From assembly GCA_949296605.1 (NCBI GenBank), contig CASFPB010000035.1, positions 1 through 39,405 on the forward strand: a DNA stretch of 39,405 bases. The letters are read 5' to 3'. This stretch comes from an uncultured bacterium (GTDB lineage Bacteria; Bacillota_I; Bacilli_A; RF39; UBA660). A program made the position numbers and the translations under genes. Under the pieces are notes generated by a model that was not told the DNA's origin, ran no database searches, and saw nothing but the letters and a program-made list of their open reading frames with translations. Position 1 is the first letter of the stretch. Each line of letters opens with the position of its first letter. Shown here one piece after another: positions 33,319 to 39,405 of this stretch.

Positions 33319-34338
33319 ATGAAAAAAATTTTTATAACAGGCTGCTGTGGATATATTGGAAGTCATACATGCGTAGAATTATTAAATGACAATTATGAAA
33401 TTATTGGTTTAGATAATTTTAGTAATAGTAAACATAATGTTTTAGAGGCGATATATAAAATTACTGGTAAAAATATAAAATTTTATGAAGGGGATATGCT
33501 TAATAGGGAATTATTAGAAAAAATATTTCAAGAAAACAAAATTGACATAGTGATTGATTTTGCAGCCTTTAAATCAGTAGGTGATAGTGTAAATATGCCA
33601 ATTGAGTATTACACTAATAACGTTTCAAGCGTATTAACATTATTAAGCGTCATGAAACAAAACAAAGTAAAAAAATTAATTTTTAGTAGTAGTGCAACTG
33701 TATATGGAGAATCTAAAATAATGCCAATTAATGAAAATTGTGAAATTGGAAACACAACTAATCCATACGGAACAAGTAAATTATTTGTAGAAAAAATATT
33801 ACAAGATCTATATAAATCAAATAAAGCATGGAACATTTGTATATTTAGATACTTTAACCCAGTTGGAGCGCATGAAAGTGGATTAATAGGTGAAGATCCA
33901 AATGGAATACCCGCTAATTTAATGCCATATATATCAAAAGTTGCTACTGGAGAATTAAAAGAATTAAGTGTTTTTGGAAATGATTATGACACAAAAGACG
34001 GAACAGGAGTTAGAGATTATATACATATTGTAGATTTGGCAAAAGCCCATGTAAAAGGTGTAGAAAAATTATGTAAAACCAAAAGCGGTTTATTAATATT
34101 TAATCTAGGAACAGGAAAGGGTTATAGCGTTTTTGATATGATTAAGGCATTTGAAAAAGCTAATAACACAAAGATAAATTATAAAATAGTTGAGCGAAGA
34201 CCTGGAGATATTGCGACTTGTTATGCAGACCCATCCCTAGCTGAAAAAGAATTAAATTGGAAGGCAACTCTAACATTAGAAGATATGTGTAGAGATTCTT
34301 ATAATTTTACAAGAAATATAACCAAAGCTAAAAATTAA
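33319..34338 (+). CDS. galE: UDP-glucose/UDP-GlcNAc 4-epimerase
   Basis: 339 residues of the extended short-chain dehydrogenase family. NAD-binding G-x-x-G-x-x-G is GCCGYIG (residues 8-14, with two cysteines instead of the common small residues), active-site SSSATVYGE with Ser124, and Tyr150-x-x-x-Lys154 in YGTSK; RYFNPVGAHESGLIGEDP and DGTGVRDYIHIVDLA are GalE-specific. It interconverts UDP-Glc and UDP-Gal (or the N-acetyl forms) and supplies a galactose-type donor, consistent with the UDP-galactopyranose-mutase-like gene upstream. GGAG 8 nt before the ATG. Confidence 0.93.
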   Translation: MKKIFITGCCGYIGSHTCVELLNDNYEIIGLDNFSNSKHNVLEAIYKITGKNIKFYEGDMLNRELLEKIFQENKIDIVIDFAAFKSVGDSVNMPIEYYTNNVSSVLTLLSVMKQNKVKKLIFSSSATVYGESKIMPINENCEIGNTTNPYGTSKLFVEKILQDLYKSNKAWNICIFRYFNPVGAHESGLIGEDPNGIPANLMPYISKVATGELKELSVFGNDYDTKDGTGVRDYIHIVDLAKAHVKGVEKLCKTKSGLLIFNLGTGKGYSVFDMIKAFEKANNTKINYKIVERRPGDIATCYADPSLAEKELNWKATLTLEDMCRDSYNFTRNITKAKN

Positions 34339-34343
34339 TATTT

Positions 34344-34374
34344 AAAATTTAGAAATTAACTTCTAAATTTTTTT
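34344..34374 (+). terminator. Terminator after galE
   Basis: AAATTTAGAA (34345-34354) pairs with TTCTAAATTT (34361-34370), loop ATTAAC, four more T. The right-hand 16 nt (loop plus arm) also occur after wecB at 33207-33222 without the left arm. Confidence 0.7.
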
Positions 34375-34432
34375 AATTTATAGAAAACAATAAAATTTTA
34401 ATGTATAATAACGTTAAAGAGAGTTGATATAT

Positions 34433-37063
34433 ATGGAATTATTAAAAAAATTAGTTCATATAATTATTTTTATTTTGTTTTTAGGAATTTTAATAGTTAA
34501 TATAGCCAGTCTAAATCCAATTAGCTTAATATTAACAATAATATTAATTTTAATAATAATTTGGATACCTAAAAAATATAAAGAATATTTATTAAAAAAT
34601 AGAATAATAAAATATGGAATTATAATATTAGGTATTTTAAGTATTATTATAAGGATAATATTAATAAATAAATTAGATTTTATTGTAACCTCTGATTTTG
34701 AATTATATTATAATACAGCCAAAGAAATAATTGCGGGTAACATAACTAATAAATATTATCTATCATTTAATGGATATGTATATTTCTTTTCATATATATT
34801 ATCTTTAATATTTAGGATTTTTGGAACATCAATTAAAGTTGCACTATACTTTAATATATTTTGTCAAATATTAACTGCTTTTCTATTATATAAGCTATTA
34901 CATCTTAAAAATGATAGATTAATTTCTATATATGGATCAATACTATGGCTATTATTACCAACAGTATTTTTTGCAACATTTTTAATTTCTACAGAAAATT
35001 TGTTTTTGCTTTGTTTTATAATTACGTTATATTTATTTTATATATTAATAGAAAAAAGGAATGTTAATTTTAAAAATATTATATTATTTTTAATAATTGG
35101 AATACTTATTTCTATATCAAATAATATAAGACCAATAATGATAATATTTATAATTGCAACAATAATATACTTCGCATTAACAAGTAAAAAAATTAAAGAA
35201 TATATACTACTAATAGTTCTTTTACTTGGATATTTTGGAACAAATAATATTATAAATAATTGGATCGAAGAAAAATATGATACAACTATGCAAAGTGGAG
35301 CCTTAGAATGGTCAATATACTTTGGAAGTAATTACGAATTATGTGGAGGATGGAGTGAAGAAGATTCAAATTATGCTTTCAATGTTATAAAAAATGAAGG
35401 CTCAGGTGAATTATTAAAAGATGCATTTAATAGATTTTGGAATTTAAAAACAAGCCAAAAAATAACCTTGGGAATGTGCAAATACTATAATTTATGGAGC
35501 GATAGTAACTCTACCTATGTATTTTTTGATTTAGTTACAAATAATAATAATCAAAAATATAAATTAGTTTTTGACCAAATAAGTAAGATAATAGTTATTA
35601 TAATAATTTTATATGTTATGAAATCAATTATTTACGATATTAAAAAGAAAAAATATGATAATATATTTTTAGAAATTTTTATAATTGGATACATTTTAGC
35701 AAATTTACTAATAGTAGTAAATGGAAGATATAATTATATTTTATATCCATTATTATTATTGTTAATTAAAAAAAGGAATGAAAATAATATGAAAGAAAAA
35801 ATATCAAAATTGGTAAATGTATATAAAAAATATGGATTTATTGGTTTTTGTAAAAAACTTAGGGCATATATAATAGCAAATTATTTAGATAAAATAAGTT
35901 TTAAAGTAATACTTAATAAAAAGAAATATAGAAACGAAATTAAGAATATTTTAAAAAATAATAAATATGAAAGAATAATTCTATGGAGAAGTAGTTTTGG
36001 ATATAACGTTCCATTATTTCAAAGACCACAACATATAGCTAATAATTTAGCTAAAAATAATTGTTTAGTGTTTTATGAAGTAACAACAATGACAGATAAT
36101 ATTAAAACAATAAAAGAATTGAAAAAGAATATATATTTAATAAATTTTAATAATATAGCACTAAATAAAATATTAATGCAAGAATTAAGCAATATAAAAA
36201 AGCCAAAATATATTCAACTTTATTCAACTGATTGGAAATTATCAGTAGAAAACATTGAAAACTATATCAATAATGGGTATAAATTTATATATGAATATAT
36301 AGATGATTTATCTCCAGAATTAGCAGGAACTAAAAATATACCTCAAAATATAATTGATAAATATAACTATGTTATGAATCACAAAAATGTTTACGTAGTA
36401 GTAACAGCAGATGCATTAGAAAAAGAGGTAATTAAACACCGTGGAAAAGAAAATTTAGCGTTTTCATCTAATGGAGTAGATTATGACTTTTATAAAACAT
36501 TTGACAAAGATTATAAATTTGAAAAAGAATTTCAAGATATAATAAATAAAAAGAAACCAATAATTATGTATTATGGCGCTTTGGCAAAATGGTTTGATTA
36601 CGATTTAATAAAAAAGATAGCTAAAACTAATAAATATAGTATAGTTTTGCTTGGTATAAAATATGATGAAGCATACGATCAAAATATGAACAATGAAGAA
36701 AATATTTATTTTTTAGGATCAAGGGATTATAAAATATTAAAAAACTATGCAAAATATGCAGATGTATTAACAATACCATTTGTGATAAATAACATAACGC
36801 TAGCTACTAGTCCAGTAAAAATATTTGAATATATGGCACTGCATAAACCTATAATTACAACAGATATGCCGGAATGTCGTAAGTATAAAAGTGTTTTTAT
36901 AGCTAAAACACATGATGAATTTATTAATAATATTGAAAAAGCTTTAAAAAAAGAAAAAGACAAAAAGTATATTGAATTATTAGATAAAGAAGCAAAAGAA
37001 AATGATTGGAAAATGAAAGCTAAAGCAATTATTGATTTAATAAAAAAAGATGAAAAAAAGTAA
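34433..37063 (+). CDS. Fused glycosyltransferase: GT-C membrane half plus GT-B cytoplasmic half
   Basis: About 876 residues, roughly the sum of two enzymes. Residues 1-430 carry about eleven membrane helices with a first outer loop containing TSDFELYYNTAKEI; this is the GT-C (family 39/83-like) arrangement, with Asp near the start of the loop as probable catalytic residue. A hydrophilic linker with a Met (ATG at 35789) follows, then residues about 480-876 form a GT-B enzyme: PLFQRPQHIANNLAKN, VVVTADALEKEV, PIIMYYGALAKWFDYDL, and SPVKIFEYMALHKPIITTDMPECR, the donor-site block. I chose ATG 34433 (AAGAGAG upstream) rather than TTG 34424. A -10 like TATAAT lies at 34404. It would add sugars from a lipid donor outside and from a nucleotide sugar inside. 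Confidence 0.75.
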   Translation: MELLKKLVHIIIFILFLGILIVNIASLNPISLILTIILILIIIWIPKKYKEYLLKNRIIKYGIIILGILSIIIRIILINKLDFIVTSDFELYYNTAKEIIAGNITNKYYLSFNGYVYFFSYILSLIFRIFGTSIKVALYFNIFCQILTAFLLYKLLHLKNDRLISIYGSILWLLLPTVFFATFLISTENLFLLCFIITLYLFYILIEKRNVNFKNIILFLIIGILISISNNIRPIMIIFIIATIIYFALTSKKIKEYILLIVLLLGYFGTNNIINNWIEEKYDTTMQSGALEWSIYFGSNYELCGGWSEEDSNYAFNVIKNEGSGELLKDAFNRFWNLKTSQKITLGMCKYYNLWSDSNSTYVFFDLVTNNNNQKYKLVFDQISKIIVIIIILYVMKSIIYDIKKKKYDNIFLEIFIIGYILANLLIVVNGRYNYILYPLLLLLIKKRNENNMKEKISKLVNVYKKYGFIGFCKKLRAYIIANYLDKISFKVILNKKKYRNEIKNILKNNKYERIILWRSSFGYNVPLFQRPQHIANNLAKNNCLVFYEVTTMTDNIKTIKELKKNIYLINFNNIALNKILMQELSNIKKPKYIQLYSTDWKLSVENIENYINNGYKFIYEYIDDLSPELAGTKNIPQNIIDKYNYVMNHKNVYVVVTADALEKEVIKHRGKENLAFSSNGVDYDFYKTFDKDYKFEKEFQDIINKKKPIIMYYGALAKWFDYDLIKKIAKTNKYSIVLLGIKYDEAYDQNMNNEENIYFLGSRDYKILKNYAKYADVLTIPFVINNITLATSPVKIFEYMALHKPIITTDMPECRKYKSVFIAKTHDEFINNIEKALKKEKDKKYIELLDKEAKENDWKMKAKAIIDLIKKDEKK

Positions 37064-37106
37064 AAAAAGTTAAAGTAATTTTAAGTTATTTTTAAGTAAT
37101 TGAAAA

Positions 37107-37202
37107 ATAAAAATAAAAAAACTCGTATCAAAAACGTGAAAAAAATAAAAAAACTCGTATCAAAAACGTGAAAAAAATAAAAAAACTCGTATCAAAAACG
37201 TG
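37107..37202. repeat. Three 32-bp tandem repeats with phased A-tracts
   Basis: Three direct copies of a 32-bp unit made of an A-rich 14-nt part and the core ACTCGTATCAAAAACGTG (cores at 37121, 37153 and 37185). Copies two and three are identical; the A-rich part of the first has one mismatch. The period is close to three turns of the helix, so the A-tracts face the same side and should bend the DNA. The array ends 6 bp before a consensus promoter for the next gene. No spacers and no cas genes, so it is not CRISPR. Confidence 0.9.
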
Positions 37203-37208
37203 AAAAAA

Positions 37209-37237
37209 TTGACAAATTTAACATATTAAAGTATATT
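37209..37237 (+). promoter_or_regulatory. Promoter of the DUF4143 ATPase gene
   Basis: TTGACA (37209-37214), 17-bp spacer, TATATT (37232-37237). The -35 matches the consensus completely, unlike most promoters here, and lies directly downstream of the A-tract repeats, which may act as an UP-like element or curved binding site. Confidence 0.7.
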
Positions 37238-37253
37238 TTATTTAGGTGAACAT

Positions 37254-38561
37254 ATGAAAAGAAAAATATATGATGAATTATTAAAATGGAAAAATGAAGA
37301 TATAAAAACACCATTAATGATTTTAGGGGCAAGACAAATAGGAAAAACATATATAGTAAAAGAATTTTGTGAAAAAGAGTTTAATCAATATGAATATATA
37401 AATTTACTAGATAATAAGGAAGTAATAAGTATTTTTAAAGAAAATATAAATATTATAGATAAAATAAAAAAGATGGAAATAGCTTTAGGACATACAATCG
37501 ATTTTGAAAATACAATAATATTTTTTGATGAAGTTCAAGAATCAGAAGAAATTATTAGCAGTATAAAATATTTTTGTGAAAGCCCAGTTCCTTATAAAAT
37601 AATATGTGCAGGATCATTATTAGGGGTTAAGATAAATAGATTTCACTCATCTTTTCCAGTTGGTAAAGTGAAAATGATAACAATGTATCCTATGAATTTT
37701 GAAGAATTTCTTTGGGCATTAAATTATGAAATAATAATTCCAGAAATAAAATCATGCTACCAAAACAATAAAAAAATGAATGATGTAATGCATGAAAAAC
37801 TATTAAATTATTATAGAATGTTTTTATGCACTGGTGGGATGCCTCAAATAGTAATGAATTTAAAGAAAGAAAAAAATGTATTGAATATTGATAAAGATAT
37901 CTTAAAAAATATTATTAGTGGATATTTGAGTGATATGAATAAATATATTTTGAATGCAACCGAAGGTGTAAAAAATGAAGCAATATATAATTCAATACCT
38001 ACACAATTAGCTAACCCCAGTAACAAATTTCAATATAGTAAAATCAATAATAATGCAAGAAAAAGAGATTATGAAATTTCAATTGATTGGCTATTATCTA
38101 GCAAAATGATATTGAAGTCTAATGCTATAAATAAAGTAGAAACTCCATTAAAAGCATTTATTAATGAAGACAATTTTAAATTATATTTAAGTGATGTGGG
38201 ATTGTTGACAACATTATTAGAAATAAAATACGAAGACATTATGTTAAATAAGGATTTTATGTATAAAGGAATAATTGCGGAAAATTATGTTGCAACAGAG
38301 CTAATAAGAAGTAATACTTTATATTATTGGCAATCAGAAAATAAAGCAGAAATAGATTTTTTAATTTACAATAAAAATGGGATAATACCAATTGAAGTTA
38401 AAGCAAATATAAATAATAACTCTAAAAGTTTAAATTATTACATGGATAAATATAAACCACCATATGCTATAAGAGTTAGTTCAAGAAATTTTGGATATGA
38501 AAATAATATAAAATCTATCCCACTTTATGCAACATTTTGTATAAATTATTTTGAAAACTGA
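37254..38561 (+). CDS. ATP-binding protein of the AAA_14/DUF4143 family
   Basis: 435 residues. Walker A is GARQIGKT at 25-32, Walker B IIFFDEVQ at 88-95; sensor-like CAGSLLGV follows. The second half is a DUF4143 domain with the closing pattern YYWQSENKAEIDFLI and PIEVKAN, which is that of a PD-(D/E)xK nuclease fold (Glu, Asp, Glu-x-Lys). The family is widespread and often in multiple copies in gut bacteria and archaea; its role is not established. AGGTG precedes the ATG. It stands in the wall-polymer locus with its own strong promoter, and the TagA-like gene follows 7 bp after. Ends in TGA. Confidence 0.88.
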   Translation: MKRKIYDELLKWKNEDIKTPLMILGARQIGKTYIVKEFCEKEFNQYEYINLLDNKEVISIFKENINIIDKIKKMEIALGHTIDFENTIIFFDEVQESEEIISSIKYFCESPVPYKIICAGSLLGVKINRFHSSFPVGKVKMITMYPMNFEEFLWALNYEIIIPEIKSCYQNNKKMNDVMHEKLLNYYRMFLCTGGMPQIVMNLKKEKNVLNIDKDILKNIISGYLSDMNKYILNATEGVKNEAIYNSIPTQLANPSNKFQYSKINNNARKRDYEISIDWLLSSKMILKSNAINKVETPLKAFINEDNFKLYLSDVGLLTTLLEIKYEDIMLNKDFMYKGIIAENYVATELIRSNTLYYWQSENKAEIDFLIYNKNGIIPIEVKANINNNSKSLNYYMDKYKPPYAIRVSSRNFGYENNIKSIPLYATFCINYFEN

Positions 38562-38568
38562 GGATAAA

Positions 38569-39291
38569 ATGAAAGAATATTTAAAAAAACTATATAATAA
38601 AGAAAAAACTAAATATTTTAAATTATTAGAAAATGATTTAAAACATAAACACAAACGATTTATAATAACCGTTAATCCAGAAACACTAATGCTTAGTGAA
38701 AAAGATAATGAATTAAAAGAAATATTAGAGTCAAAAGAATTTAGTTTTGTTCCAGATGGAATTGCAGTAGTTAAAGCAGCAAGAAAAGTTGGAATAGACA
38801 TTAGTGAAAGGATAACTGGGATAGACATAGCAGAGTATCTTTTAAAATTAGCTAATAAAAATAAATATTCTATATATTTATATGGAGCAAAAGAAGAAGT
38901 TTTAGAAAGTTTAATTTCTAAAATAAAAAAAGAATATAATAATATAAACATAATGGGATACAGTAATGGATACGTAAAAAATAAAGATAAAGTAATGGAA
39001 GAAATACTTAAACTTAAACCTGATATATGCATGGTAGCATTAGGAATACCGCATCAAGAAAAAATAATATATAAATATATCAATAAATTTAAAAAAGGAA
39101 TATTTATTGGTGTAGGTGGCTCATTCGATGTATTAAGTGGATATAAAAAAAGAGCACCTAAAATATTTATTAAATTAAATATAGAATGGTTATATAGAAT
39201 TATTAAAGAACCAAAAAGATTAAAAAGATTTTGGAACAATAACATAAAATTTTTATTTAAGATAACAGTAAAAAAGAGTAAAAATAATTAG
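38569..39291 (+). CDS. tagA: WecG/TagA/CpsF-family glycosyltransferase
   Basis: 240 residues, typical family length. TVNPETLMLSEKD, SFVPDGIAVVKAARKVG (with the probable catalytic Asp63), ITGIDIAEYLL, YGAKEEV, VALGIPHQEKII, GVGGSFDVLSGYKKRAP and IEWLYRIIKEPKRLKRF are the conserved blocks. In wall teichoic acid synthesis this enzyme adds ManNAc to GlcNAc-PP-undecaprenol, which fits with TagO and WecB in the same locus. The Lys/Arg-rich C-terminal tail probably contacts the membrane. I chose ATG 38569 (GAGGA 4-5 nt upstream) over TTG 38551, which overlaps the previous gene. WecG (ManNAcA) is an alternative, but no UDP-ManNAc dehydrogenase is seen. Confidence 0.85.
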   Translation: MKEYLKKLYNKEKTKYFKLLENDLKHKHKRFIITVNPETLMLSEKDNELKEILESKEFSFVPDGIAVVKAARKVGIDISERITGIDIAEYLLKLANKNKYSIYLYGAKEEVLESLISKIKKEYNNINIMGYSNGYVKNKDKVMEEILKLKPDICMVALGIPHQEKIIYKYINKFKKGIFIGVGGSFDVLSGYKKRAPKIFIKLNIEWLYRIIKEPKRLKRFWNNNIKFLFKITVKKSKNN

Positions 39292-39296
39292 TTAAT

Positions 39297-39342
39297 AAAA
39301 AATAGATAGAATTTAATAGAAAATAATTTTATCTATTTTTTT
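39297..39342 (+). terminator. Terminator at the end of the polymer locus
   Basis: AAAATAGATA (39299-39308) pairs with TATCTATTTT (39330-39339), loop about 21 nt, followed by further T. It closes the run of genes; the remaining 63 bp to the window edge hold nothing I can identify. Confidence 0.65.
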
Positions 39343-39405
39343 CATCTCAAAAATAAAAAATTTGATTCACGCAAAAAAAACATTTTGAAATAGTGTTAAA
39401 ATTTA

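Noticed and set aside
37107-37202. Possible CRISPR array
   Set aside because: The intervals between the 18-nt cores are the same A-rich sequence each time, there are only three units and no cas genes are nearby; it is a simple tandem repeat.
38481-39032. Minus-strand frame of 183 codons over the ATPase-tagA junction
   Set aside because: Covers two well-supported plus-strand genes; its Ser/Leu/Ile-rich product matches no family.

Overview
The window looks like chromosomal DNA of a low-GC Gram-positive bacterium (Bacillota; by inference an uncultured gut Bacilli or Mollicutes-related lineage). Base composition is about one quarter GC by eye. UGA is an ordinary stop codon (three genes end in TGA, all Trp codons are TGG), so this is not a recoded Mycoplasma. 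There is an LtaS-type enzyme, LCP protein, TagO-, TagA- and TagGH-like proteins and SH3b/dockerin cell-wall enzymology, and no outer-membrane genes. Many promoters are of the extended -10 kind (TGN before TATAAT).

Layout. 1-1404: an ISLre2-family insertion sequence on the minus strand, cut by the window edge. 1850-3465: a small membrane protein, then about 700 bp of decayed DNA that includes a degraded copy of the 3' end and terminator of the tRNA-Gly gene found at 8181-8255, then a 78-residue orphan. 3546-8084: accessory genes, all on the plus strand: a Fic protein with its own promoter and terminator, then a tight operon encoding a DUF6602 (nuclease-like) / serine-hydrolase fusion, a zinc nucleoside deaminase, a second alpha/beta hydrolase and a GNAT acetyltransferase. 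This segment lies between the tRNA-Gly gene and its decayed partial copy, so it may be an old island; it is the best candidate here for an undescribed (possibly defence) system.

8299-15246: an envelope operon (LtaS-like synthase, membrane-anchored protein, LCP-PASTA ligase), a HAD phosphatase, and a two-gene operon of unknown function. 15321-23599: a basic membrane protein transcribed divergently from a secreted glucosaminidase with SH3b and a C-terminal dockerin, followed directly by a membrane-anchored protein with an N-terminal cohesin-like domain (a possible non-cellulosomal docking pair at the cell wall), a calcium-type P-ATPase and a membrane-anchored serpin.

23677-39291: a wall-glycopolymer locus: TagO-like initiator, Wzy-like polymerase/ligase, ABC-2 permease plus ATPase (TagGH-like), two glycosyltransferases, a UDP-galactopyranose-mutase-like flavoenzyme, a decayed stretch with a pyruvyltransferase remnant, WecB/MnaA, GalE, a giant GT-C/GT-B fusion, an apparently intruding DUF4143 ATPase preceded by three 32-bp tandem repeats, and a TagA/WecG/CpsF glycosyltransferase. 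TagO, MnaA, TagA, TagGH and the upstream LCP protein together cover synthesis of a GlcNAc-ManNAc linkage unit, export and attachment to peptidoglycan, but no TagB/TagF-like glycerol-phosphate polymerase is present; the polymer is therefore probably a glycosyl chain on a teichoic-acid-type linkage unit.
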